25,346 nucleotides of DNA from Dehalococcoidales bacterium (GCA_016926695.1 JAFGOB010000064.1:1-25346); one strand, 5' to 3'. Positions 8,432 to 14,205 are shown, numbered from the stretch's first letter. Notes: generated by a model from the sequence alone, not told the origin. Translations and numbers: made by a program.

Positions 8432-8773
8432 TCATGAAAGGTCGAGAGCTAATGGGAGTTTGCTGTCTATAGCTTCCATATCCGGACGTGACATACAGCC
8501 CAATTTTCGGTCTACCATGTTTGTTTTAATCGTCCTGATGATACCCGTAGCCACTGAGGGGAGAACGAGTCCAGCACTCCTCCAGTCAGAGATAGGATGG
8601 TCTCCAGTTAATACCCGGTCAGTTCTACTGGTTATAGCGGCAATTATGGCTTCGCCCCGCCCGGCATGATAAGAATCTGAACTTATTATTAAAGCCGGTC
8701 TACGCTTGACACCAGTTTCGTCGGTAAAGATAAAACCAACCAGAATGACATCTCCCCGGCTATACTCTGTCAT
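8432..8773 (-). CDS. PemK/MazF family toxin
   Basis: I choose ATG 8773 (113 residues, MTEYSRGDVILV) because it lies where the family normally begins and overlaps the end of the antitoxin remnant by 14 bases, the usual arrangement. Family motifs are complete: RGDVILV, KRRPALIIS, IIAAITSR and the C-terminal LVLPSVATGIIRTI. MazF/PemK proteins are sequence-specific endoribonucleases that arrest translation, and they are held inactive by the antitoxin's C-terminal tail. The toxin frame is intact, yet only the last 25 residues of its antitoxin remain. Either the toxin is no longer expressed, or it is weak, or another antitoxin neutralises it. It is the only module of the island on the minus strand. 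Confidence 0.85.
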   Translation of the reverse strand: MTEYSRGDVILVGFIFTDETGVKRRPALIISSDSYHAGRGEAIIAAITSRTDRVLTGDHPISDWRSAGLVLPSVATGIIRTIKTNMVDRKLGCMSRPDMEAIDSKLPLALDLS

Positions 8774-8834
8774 ATATAGCATCCCTTTCATTATCCCAGA
8801 TTTCAGCAAGCACGGGGTCCGAAGAAGCCGTTAG
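8760..8834 (-). pseudogene. C-terminal remnant of the MazF-cognate antitoxin
   Basis: In the frame that ends with TAG at 8762-8760 the sequence reads LTASSDPVLAEIWDNERD followed by AIYDRV. This is the typical acidic tail (LAEIWDNxxDAxYD) of antitoxins paired with PemK-type toxins, which wraps the toxin. An in-frame TGA lies three codons upstream (8846-8844) and no DNA-binding domain precedes it. The N-terminal part of the gene is therefore gone. Repeat copy R1 begins about 35 bases beyond the break, which suggests that a rearrangement at the repeat removed it. Confidence 0.7.
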
Positions 8835-8870
8835 TTTAAAATTTCAAGGTAAGATAACTAACTTGAATTC

Positions 8871-8946
8871 TGGTGGGCCAAAGGGGACAGTCACCGAACT
8901 TTTATTCGAGAAGAAAGAAATAATTCCAGAGATACAACAGTTGTTT
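8871..8946 (+). repeat. Island repeat, copy R1
   Basis: R1 begins TGGTGGGCCAAAGGGGACAG and ends TACAACAGTTGTTT. It aligns over its whole length of about 75 bases with R5 at 13008, and over about 55-70 bases with R2-R4. A CGAAC-TTTTA-TTCG hairpin lies in the middle. It sits between the truncated antitoxin and the next module. Confidence 0.8.
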
Positions 8947-8970
8947 ACAGGTTAAACGGTATGATAAAAT
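8941..8970 (+). promoter_or_regulatory. Probable promoter of the RHH/MazF module
   Basis: TTTACA (8944-8949) and TAAAAT (8965-8970) are 15 bases apart; TTGTTT (8941) with an 18-base spacer is an alternative. The -35 overlaps the end of repeat R1. A strong AGGAGGT ribosome site follows. Confidence 0.4.
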
Positions 8971-8989
8971 GTAATACCAGGAGGTCGGA

Positions 8990-9232
8990 ATGGACAAGGA
9001 AAAGATAGCCATTACATTGGATAAGAAGGACGTAGGCGAACTGGATAGGTTAGTAAACAAACATGTGTTTCAAAGCCGCAGTCAGGCCATCCAGGAAGCG
9101 GTCAGTGAAAAACTCCAGCGTATGAAAAGGACACGTCTGGCGGAAGAGTGTGCCAAACTGGAACCATCTTCTGAGAAAAAATTAGCCGAGGAAGGAATCG
9201 CTGAGGATATGAAAGAATGGCCGGAATATTAA
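8990..9232 (+). CDS. Ribbon-helix-helix (CopG-like) antitoxin
   Basis: ATG at 8990 follows AGGAGGT by five bases. The 80-residue protein begins with a ribbon-helix-helix: KIAITLDKKDVGELDRLV as strand and first helix, then FQSRSQAIQEAVSEKL as the second helix. An acidic and charged tail (about 50-80) follows, of the kind that binds a MazF dimer. Its last 16 bases overlap the toxin gene, so the two are translationally coupled. RHH antitoxins normally repress their own promoter through the ribbon; the promoter lies in the 50 bases upstream. This is a complete module, in contrast to the broken one on its left. Confidence 0.85.
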   Translation: MDKEKIAITLDKKDVGELDRLVNKHVFQSRSQAIQEAVSEKLQRMKRTRLAEECAKLEPSSEKKLAEEGIAEDMKEWPEY

Positions 9233-9552
9233 GAGGAGAAATCCGCTGGGCTGAATTAAATCCTACCAAAGGCCGTGAACAATCCGGCACACGTCCCATA
9301 CTAATTCTGAGCCATGATGTCTTTAATGAACGGTCTGGAACCGTGATAGCTGTAGCCATTACCAGCCAACCACAAAAAGCTGGATTCCCGCTGACTCTGG
9401 AGCTTAAAACAGGACAGTTACCAAAGCGTTCCTGGGTTAAAATTAGTCAAATCCGGACTCTTTCCGTTGAAAGAATCGGACAGTCTATAGGTAAGTTATC
9501 TCAAGAAGAAATGACGCATGTTATTGAAGGACTGAATGAGATAATAGCTTAA
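9217..9552 (+). CDS. PemK/MazF family toxin
   Basis: This 111-residue protein starts at ATG 9217 inside the antitoxin gene, with GAGGAT about ten bases upstream. It carries the family signatures RGEIRWAELNP, GREQSGTRPILILS, VIAVAITSQ and SWVKISQIRTLS near the C-terminal third; the QSGTRP segment and following serine/threonine are part of the RNase active region in MazF. The length and motif order are those of an intact toxin. It is predicted to cleave mRNA at a short site and to be neutralised by the RHH protein. Repeat copy R2 begins two bases after its stop codon. Confidence 0.88.
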   Translation: MAGILRGEIRWAELNPTKGREQSGTRPILILSHDVFNERSGTVIAVAITSQPQKAGFPLTLELKTGQLPKRSWVKISQIRTLSVERIGQSIGKLSQEEMTHVIEGLNEIIA

Positions 9553-9553
9553 A

Positions 9554-9618
9554 ACAGGGCGTTCCCGAACTTTTGTTTGGGAAGAAAGGACTGATACTGG
9601 CAGTACAACGATTACTGG
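9554..9618 (+). repeat. Island repeat, copy R2
   Basis: This copy contains TTCCCGAACTTTTGTTTGGG followed by AAGAAAGGACTGATACTGG and CAGTACAACG. It forms the best hairpin of the family: TTCCCGAAC - TTTT - GTTTGGGAA, with one G-T pair. It starts two bases after the toxin stop codon. The left 18 bases (GGTGGGCC part) are not conserved. Confidence 0.75.
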
Positions 9619-9654
9619 CCTCCCACCAACAAAACGAGTGATGCAAGCAAGAGC

Positions 9655-9683
9655 TTGACGAATGATAGCGTTGGTTGTACCAT
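9655..9683 (+). promoter_or_regulatory. Probable promoter of the Phd/ParE module
   Basis: TTGACG (9655-9660) and TACCAT (9678-9683) are separated by 17 bases. A short inverted repeat TGGT-TGT-ACCA (9672-9682) overlaps the -10 and could be an antitoxin operator. Confidence 0.4.
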
Positions 9684-9706
9684 TGATAGTATCGTAGGAG
9701 GTATTA

Positions 9707-9985
9707 ATGATGAAGGTTCCTAAAATTATTCCCGTATCCGATTTAAGACAGAAAACCAGCGATATTCTTAAAGACATATCATCCGGGGAAGCAGTTTTTA
9801 TTACCCAGCGCGGACGAGCAGCCGCCGTCATGATCAGTATAAATGCTTACGAACGCTCGCAGCATGAGCTGGAAATCTTACGTTTGCTAGCCCGGGGCGA
9901 AAAGGAGATTGAAGCCGGCACCGGTTGTAAATTTGATGAGGTACTTAAAGAAGCTGACCGCTTTCTGGAGACCTCCAGACCTTGA
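9707..9985 (+). CDS. Phd/YefM family antitoxin
   Basis: This 92-residue protein starts at ATG 9707 or the adjacent ATG 9710, just after GGAGG. The N-terminal Phd/YefM fold is clear: IIPVSDLRQKTSDILKDI, then the loop and strand GEAVFITQRGRAAAVMI, then SINAYERSQHELEILRLL. The C-terminal 30 residues are acidic and would bind the toxin. Phd proteins dimerise, bind operator DNA and repress the module. The stop TGA overlaps the TTG start of the toxin gene. Repeat R2 lies upstream and R3 downstream of the pair. Confidence 0.9.
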   Translation: MMKVPKIIPVSDLRQKTSDILKDISSGEAVFITQRGRAAAVMISINAYERSQHELEILRLLARGEKEIEAGTGCKFDEVLKEADRFLETSRP

Positions 9986-10272
9986 GAATTCTCTTTACTC
10001 CCGCCGCCCGCCGCCATTTTCTCGAAGCACTCTTTTATATCTATGAGGATAATCCTTCAGCCGCCATTCAATTCCGGCAAAAAGCTGAAAAAGTCATCTC
10101 ACGCCTCCGAGAACATCCGGAGTCAGGGAGACATCTTCCGGAGTTTCCCGACCTTTCTTATCGGGAAGTAATAGTAAAACCGTATCGTTTCTTCTATCGG
10201 GTAAAAGATAAATCAGTGTGGATAGTAGCAGTGTGGCACAGCGCCCAGATACCTGATGAACCTGAAGATTAG
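9982..10272 (+). CDS. RelE/ParE family toxin
   Basis: A TTG start at 9982 overlaps the antitoxin stop by four bases (TTGA), with GGAG upstream; 96 residues. The pattern fits ParE: ILFTPAARRHFLEAL, helical segment AIQFRQKAEKVISRL, then HPESGRHLPEF, YREVIVKPYRFFYRV and VWIVAVWHSAQ. ParE members poison DNA gyrase and RelE members cut mRNA on the ribosome; the helical hairpin and PESGR segment favour ParE. The protein is full length. The partner is the Phd protein immediately upstream. Repeat R3 begins 20 bases after the stop. Confidence 0.88.
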   Translation: MRILFTPAARRHFLEALFYIYEDNPSAAIQFRQKAEKVISRLREHPESGRHLPEFPDLSYREVIVKPYRFFYRVKDKSVWIVAVWHSAQIPDEPED

Positions 10273-10291
10273 ACCTCATGCTTTCAAATCA

Positions 10292-10356
10292 GGTCAGGGA
10301 CAGTTCCCAAACTCCTGTTTGAAAAAAAGGGCTAATTCAAGCTGTGCTGAAGTTGC
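10292..10356 (+). repeat. Island repeat, copy R3
   Basis: The copy reads GGTCAGGGACAGTTCCCAAA, then CTCCTGTTTGAAAAAAAGGG, then a diverged end. A TTCCAAAC/GTTTGAAA-type hairpin can form. It lies 20 bases after the ParE stop codon. Confidence 0.7.
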
Positions 10357-10427
10357 TCGTCACCTGTTAATAGAAGAAAATATGCAAGATAAATGCATTT
10401 TCTATGTTAGCTTGGCAATCCAAGGGA

Positions 10428-10457
10428 TTGAAAAATATAAGCGTTAACGCTTATAAT
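10428..10457 (+). promoter_or_regulatory. Promoter for a probable leaderless DUF4258/DUF2283 transcript
   Basis: TTGAAA (10428-10433) and a consensus TATAAT (10452-10457) are 18 bases apart. The ATG of the next gene begins 8 bases after the -10, at the expected transcription start. There is no Shine-Dalgarno site between. The mRNA is therefore probably leaderless. Confidence 0.65.
10436..10455 (+). promoter_or_regulatory. Perfect 20-base palindrome, probable operator
   Basis: The sequence TATAAGCGTTAACGCTTATA is its own reverse complement. It fills the promoter spacer and overlaps the -10, so a bound repressor would block RNA polymerase. The HTH-bearing product of the second gene of this module is the obvious candidate. 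Confidence 0.7.
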
Positions 10458-10464
10458 AAAACAA

Positions 10465-10665
10465 ATGGAGATACGATTCAGCCGACACGCTAAGAATAAG
10501 ATGAGGCTATACAAGCTTACCCAGGCGGAAATAGAGGAGGCCATCAATTCGGGCGAAAGGCTGAATCAAGGGAAAAAGTCGGAGGCCAAGTACAGAAAAC
10601 TAAGGGTTATATGGATAATGGTTGGCTCGTACGCCCTGGTAATTACCCTAATCCGCACTAAGTAG
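10465..10665 (+). CDS. DUF4258 protein, predicted toxin
   Basis: This 66-residue protein opens with EIRFSRHAKNKM and continues LTQAEIEEAI, the His-containing start and helix typical of DUF4258. The C-terminal strands RVIWIMVGSYALVITLI complete a small RelE-like fold. DUF4258 proteins often sit beside DUF2283 proteins and are predicted type II toxins; no activity is proven here. The gene precedes its partner by 10 bases, the reverse of the usual antitoxin-first order. It has no ribosome site, and its promoter implies a leaderless message. Confidence 0.75.
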   Translation: MEIRFSRHAKNKMRLYKLTQAEIEEAINSGERLNQGKKSEAKYRKLRVIWIMVGSYALVITLIRTK

Positions 10666-10675
10666 AGGTAGAAGT

Positions 10676-11095
10676 ATGGTTAGAGAAGCAAGAGTACAGG
10701 AAATGCCCAAGGGCGCCCTTAAAATTGAATATGAACCTGAGGTGGATGTCCTTACCATTTACCTGAAAGAGCCGGAGACCCATCTTAGCCACAGCAGTGA
10801 AGTGGAGCCGGGGGTAATATTGAACTACGCTGAAGATGGCAGTCTTTCTTCGATAGAGATTTTGGATGCCAGTGAACGTTATCCAACCGGTCAGCTAGCA
10901 GCTCACAGCGTGGACGAGTTAATTGACCTGAGAACGGCAGCGAATCTAGCAGAGATTGCGCCGGTGACACTGAGAACGCAGGCGGAGAAAGGGAAACTCT
11001 GGGCGATACGGATTGGAGGCCAATGGGTAACTACACGTGACCGGCTTCAGCAATACATCGACAGCCGAGGACGAAAAGCTAATATTACCAATTGA
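10676..11095 (+). CDS. DUF2283 - helix-turn-helix fusion, predicted antitoxin and repressor
   Basis: ATG at 10676 follows GAGGT; 139 residues. Residues about 14-65 match DUF2283: KIEYEPEVDVLTIYL, then VEPGVILNYAEDGSLSSIEI. The C-terminal third (about 85-135) reads as an excisionase/MerR-like helix-turn-helix: DLRTAANLAEIAPVTLRTQ, then GKLWAIRIGGQWVTTRDRL. Most DUF2283 proteins are about 65-80 residues and lack this domain, so the fusion is notable. It gives the protein its own DNA-binding module, which fits the 20-base palindrome in the module promoter. Predicted role: neutralise the DUF4258 protein and repress the operon. Repeat R4 begins about 17 bases after the stop. Confidence 0.75.
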   Translation: MVREARVQEMPKGALKIEYEPEVDVLTIYLKEPETHLSHSSEVEPGVILNYAEDGSLSSIEILDASERYPTGQLAAHSVDELIDLRTAANLAEIAPVTLRTQAEKGKLWAIRIGGQWVTTRDRLQQYIDSRGRKANITN

Positions 11096-11111
11096 CTTTT
11101 ATTAAGAAAAA

Positions 11112-11183
11112 TTGGGCGCCAAGGCTAATTTCCGAACCTCTGTTTGAGAAAAATTGATTAATCCCAGAGATACAGCGAATGCT
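11112..11183 (+). repeat. Island repeat, copy R4
   Basis: The copy reads TTGGGCGCCAAGGCTAATTT, CCGAACCTCTGTTTGAGAAA, and ends TAATCCCAGAGATACAGCG. It is more diverged on the left than on the right. Its end runs directly into a gene fragment of the VOC family. Confidence 0.65.
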
Positions 11184-11400
11184 TATCCCCTCGAATATTG
11201 ACAACCTGGGGGCAGAATTTATTCACAACATCAAGGAGCACTCGTGGGGACAGGGAGCTTTCAGGTTATTTGACCCTGATTATCATATAGTTGAGGTTGG
11301 AGAACCAATAGAAATTGTGATAAAAAGGTATCTCATTCAAGGGTTATCGGAAGGAGAAGTAGCCGCGAAAACATCTATGCCAATAGAAGAAATACTGGGG
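11179..11400 (+). pseudogene. 3' fragment of a VOC (glyoxalase-like) family gene
   Basis: About 70 residues are recognisable: IKEHSWGQGAFRLFDPDYHI, VEVGEPIEIVIKRYLIQGLS, then a helical tail ending MPIEEI. This is the C-terminal half of a VOC protein of the type with a WGxxxxRFxDPDGHxxEVGE motif. Intact members are about 125-130 residues, so the N-terminal half is missing. The fragment starts exactly where repeat R4 ends. After about 11400 the frame continues into unrelated sequence. It is probably non-functional and marks a rearrangement at the repeat. Confidence 0.7.
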
Positions 11401-11419
11401 AATAGTAAGCGAGTAGATT

Positions 11420-11555
11420 TATTTCCCTGGTCATTTAGCACTGTCACCGTACCAACACCATGCGCTGCCATTCGGTCTATTGCCTTAACAACAACAATCG
11501 CTCCAGTGCTATCAAAGACCCGATCTCCTACTTTAAATGGCGGAGCAGGAGTTAT
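11420..11555 (-). pseudogene. Possible minus-strand gene remnant of unknown family
   Basis: Read on the minus strand after a TAA, the sequence gives PPFKVGDRVFDSTGAIVVVK, then AIDRMAAHGVGTVTVLNDQG. It has the look of a small beta-rich domain but has no start codon, and I do not recognise it. It lies between the VOC fragment and the ATPase pseudogene. Confidence 0.25.
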
Positions 11556-12826
11556 TGGTTAAATAAAAGGTTTTTTCAACCACATAATTCAACGCCAGAC
11601 CAATTATTTTATCCGTGTAGTCCGCCATAAATAGTGGAATATTCAGCAGGTCGCCGTTCAGATTGAGATTATTGAGGGAAAAGCGGATACGCAGCTTGAC
11701 ACGTTCCGCAAATTTCTCCTTGAATTTTTTAAGGCTGGTGCTTTCTAAAATGTCCCCGGACTTGACCTCAACTGGAAAGATATCGTTTTCCCGCTGGATA
11801 AGAAAATCGATCTCATAGGAAGGGTTCAGTACCGACCAATAGCGTGGTGTTGCCTCAAATTGATTTTGCAGAGCCTGAAGCACATAGTTTTCGCTGAGCG
11901 CTCCTTTAAACTCGGTAAAGAGCCTGTTACCCTCCGAAAAGGCCGAAGGAGCAAGCAGCGCGAGACGTCGGAGCAGCCCAACATCAACCAGATAAAGCTT
12001 AAACATCGTCAGGATGTCGTAGGCGGAGACGGGCAGGCCGGGAGCGCTGCTGCGATAAATTTTAGTCACAAGCTGCGCGTTTACAAGCCACTGAAGTGCA
12101 TCCTCATATTCTCTGGCCCGGGCGCCTTCCCTGGCCGCTTTATAGGTAAATTTTTTGTTTTCCCTGGCAAGCTGCGAGGGAATGGACTTCCAGATCAACG
12201 ATATTTTAGGAAATTCCTTGACGTCAGGATATTTGGCAAAATCCCTTTCGTAAGCGCTGAGTATGTTGGACAAGGAGGTTTGCATCGCCTCAATATCCCG
12301 CTCCTGAGTCCATAATTTTACTGGCTCCGGCATTCCTCCCGTAACCAGATACATTTTCAATCTTTCATTCAGAGGATTAAAGAACGCATCCGGAATCGGG
12401 GATAGTGTTTCCACGCTGCGCAGATAATCCACAAGATTACCGTCGCCGTTCGCCATCAAGAACTCGGAAAATGTCATGGGATTGATCTGTACAAAATCCA
12501 CCTTGCCGACAGGGAACGAGGACGGCCTGGATAGAGCGATACCCAAAAGAGAACCAGCGCAGACTATATGATACTCGCCCGCATTTTCGTAGAAATACTT
12601 CAAGGTGTTGATAACGCCAGGGCAGTCCTGTACCTCGTCAAAGATAAGTAGTGTTTTTTCAGGACTGATTTTCTGGCTGCTTGCGAAAACAAGGTTTTGC
12701 ATTATGCGGCTGACATCCCTGGTCGTTTCAAAAAACTGACGGTATTCCGGGTTTTCGTCGAAGTTGAAATAGGCGGTGTTTTGATTCTTTCCATTTCATC
12801 AACTGGTTAAAAATAAAGCGTTCCAT
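11533..12826 (-). pseudogene. AAA_14/DUF4143 ATPase with the P-loop deleted
   Basis: The long open frame from 12780 to 11533 encodes a typical member: NTAYFNFDENPEY, Walker B TLLIFDEVQDC, the sensor segment IVCAGSLLGIAL, and the C-terminal DUF4143 domain with the nuclease-like FPVEVKSGD. Upstream, in another frame, ATG 12826 opens MERFIFNQLMKWKES, the expected N-terminus. The junction at 12782-12780 joins these two pieces out of frame. The 25-30 residues that normally carry Walker A (GARQVGKT) are missing. Internal ATG 12702 would yield a 389-residue protein without a nucleotide-binding loop. These ATPases are of unknown function and often travel with mobile or defence islands. I judge this one inactive. 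Confidence 0.85.
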
Positions 12827-13007
12827 CTCGCCATCCCTTAATACACATAATTATATATAAAAAGGTGAAATAAATCACACAATTATATATTAAAACCGGC
12901 TGAACGGAAGTTGTCAAACGCAAACGGGCCTATTTCGCCACAGGGTCTGACTATTTCAGAAAATATTTGGTGAGGAGATTAAAACAACGGTTAACGAAGC
13001 TATCGTA

Positions 13008-13083
13008 TGGTGGGCCTTGGGGGACAGTTCCCGAACTACTTTTCGAGAAGAAGGGACTAATTCCGGCGGTACAACAGTTGTTG
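13008..13083 (+). repeat. Island repeat, copy R5
   Basis: R5 starts TGGTGGGCCTTGGGGGACAG, continues TTCCCGAACTACTTTTCGAG and ends GTACAACAGTTGTTG. It is the closest relative of R1, about 4.1 kb away, in the same orientation. Confidence 0.8.
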
Positions 13084-13097
13084 ATTTCAAATCTAAC

Positions 13098-13126
13098 TTG
13101 AGTTGGTACTATTCTACAACTATAAT
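13098..13126 (+). promoter_or_regulatory. Promoter of the DUF433/DUF5615 module
   Basis: TTGAGT (13098-13103) and a consensus TATAAT (13121-13126) are separated by exactly 17 bases. It lies 15 bases after repeat R5. Confidence 0.7.
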
Positions 13127-13127
13127 A

Positions 13128-13140
13128 CGAATAGTATTCG
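13128..13140 (+). promoter_or_regulatory. Inverted repeat CGAATA-G-TATTCG, probable operator
   Basis: The two six-base arms are perfect and overlap the expected transcription start, immediately after the -10. Repression by the module's own antitoxin is the simplest reading. Confidence 0.5.
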
Positions 13141-13162
13141 CCAAGAAATGAGGTGAAAAATC

Positions 13163-13393
13163 ATGGAAGCTAGAGAACGAATAATTATTGACCCTGGAAT
13201 ACAACACGGTAAGCCTATAATTCGCGGGACACGAGTACCTATCACTCGCATTATCGCTGAACTAGCGGGCGGTATGACCAGAGAAGAAGTTATGCGCGAA
13301 TATGAGATAACCGAAGAAGATATTGCCGCCGCTTTAGCCTACGCCGTTGACCTTGTGGAAGCTGATGAGTTTCACCCGTTACCAACTAGATAA
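13163..13393 (+). CDS. DUF433 family antitoxin
   Basis: ATG at 13163 follows GAGGTG by seven bases. The 76-residue protein is a textbook DUF433: IIIDPGIQHGKPIIRGTRVP, ITRIIAELAGGMTREEV, YEITEEDIAAALAYAVDL. DUF433 proteins have a small helix-turn-helix fold and are paired with DUF5615 PIN-like toxins. The stop is followed nine bases later by the ATG of such a toxin gene. The antitoxin is intact while its partner has a nonsense codon. The consensus promoter and operator-like inverted repeat upstream suggest it is still expressed. Confidence 0.88.
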   Translation: MEARERIIIDPGIQHGKPIIRGTRVPITRIIAELAGGMTREEVMREYEITEEDIAAALAYAVDLVEADEFHPLPTR

Positions 13394-13402
13394 GGGAGAG
13401 TA

Positions 13403-13765
13403 ATGAACTTTCTTGTTGACGAAGATTTACCCCGCTCGACGGATAGCCTGTTGTAGCAGTATGGGCATCAAGCGATTAATATACGTGATATAGGACTTCG
13501 CGGAGCCAACGACGCTGAGATTGCTGCCTATGCTCAGAAACATAGATTATGCCTACTGACTGGTGACATGGGTTTTGCAGATATTCGTAACTATCCACCC
13601 GGTAAGTATTCCGGGATAGTTGTTTTACGTTTGCCAGCTAAGGCAAACTCTTTTACTATTCTGACTATATTGAAAAGTCTGTTACTGCAGACCGAAATTG
13701 TTAATCAGCTCAATGAAAAACTCGCCATTGTTGAGCTTAGCCATGTCAGGATTCGGAGAGGTTGA
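13403..13765 (+). pseudogene. DUF5615 PIN-like toxin gene interrupted by an amber codon
   Basis: ATG 13403 with GGGAGAG upstream opens MNFLVDEDLPRSTDSLL, then TAG at 13454-13456, and the same frame continues QYGHQAINIRDIGLRGANDA through LTGDMGFADIRNYPP to the TGA at 13763-13765. Only this one codon breaks an otherwise normal gene of 120 codons. Homologues have Q or a similar residue here, so a CAG-to-TAG change explains it. The N-terminal DED and the GDMGF segment are acidic positions expected of a PIN-like nuclease. The gene is most likely a dead toxin protected by a live antitoxin; readthrough cannot be excluded. Confidence 0.85.
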
Positions 13766-13852
13766 TCATATGAAATCACGCCTGAATATGCTAACAGAGC
13801 TGATCAGTTATCGTGAATCAACAATCCGAAGCAATAACGCTCAAGATGATAG

Positions 13853-13885
13853 CCTTAGAGGACAGTTCCCGAACTCACGCCTGAG
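13853..13885 (+). repeat. Island repeat, partial copy R6
   Basis: Only the left part is present: CCTTAGAGGACAGTTCCCGA followed by ACTCACGCCTGAG. It lies about 90 bases after the DUF5615 frame and is the last copy before the tRNA gene. Confidence 0.5.
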
Positions 13886-13991
13886 CATCAAGGTAAAGTT
13901 ATTACCTGCTGTTGAATTCCAATTGTGTCGGGATTTTTTGGATAAGAGAGTTATCTGAAGCAATTTAAGGTAGTATCATTACCTTAAATTA

Positions 13992-14076
13992 TGGTGGGGA
14001 AGGAGGGACTTGAACCCTCACGCCTTGCGGCACATGATCCTAAGTCATGCTCGTCTGCCAGTTCCGACACTCCCCC
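13992..14076 (-). tRNA. tRNA-Leu (anticodon UAG)
   Basis: On the minus strand the acceptor stem GGGGGAG pairs with CTTCCCC, followed by ACCA, so the CCA end is encoded. The anticodon stem-loop is CATGA-CTTAGGA-TCATG, giving anticodon TAG. The long variable arm (GTGCCGCAAGGCGT) and the T-arm GAGGG-TTCAAGT-CCCTC confirm a type II leucine tRNA. Its 3' end faces the toxin-antitoxin island, a common integration position. Confidence 0.95.
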
Positions 14077-14205
14077 GCTTGCAGACCGGTCCTGAAAATA
14101 CAATGCTATTTTAGCACAGGACGGCCCCTCCGGCTATGATTCGCATCGATTTCAGCGACAACAACAAACAATCCGGATTCTCCGACATTATACGGAACGA
14201 CCGGT

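Larger units (their letters stand above)
12827..13162. other. Intergenic stretch with AT-rich direct repeats, R5 and a promoter
   Basis: AATTATATAT occurs at 12849-12858 and 12881-12890 (32-base period), each preceded by a CACA-type sequence, upstream of the ATPase pseudogene. The remainder holds repeat R5 and the DUF433 promoter. No gene is visible. Confidence 0.55.

Noticed and set aside
10256..10447. 63-codon plus-strand frame after the ParE gene
   Set aside because: It begins inside the ParE gene and reads through repeat R3 (GQFPNSCLKKR is the repeat in translation). The same repeat gives GQFPNSRL in another spurious frame at 13698-13958.
13454..13456. TAG as a pyrrolysine codon
   Set aside because: A single in-frame TAG in a small toxin gene, with no pyl genes in view, is better explained by a nonsense mutation.
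8871..13885. CRISPR array as an explanation of the regularly spaced repeats
   Set aside because: Spacing is about 700 to 1900 bases, the copies are diverged and the intervals contain genes. No cas gene is present.
8871..13885. Classical integron with attC sites
   Set aside because: No integrase is present and the repeat shows no clear RYYYAAC/GTTRRRY pair in the right places. Retained only as an analogy.
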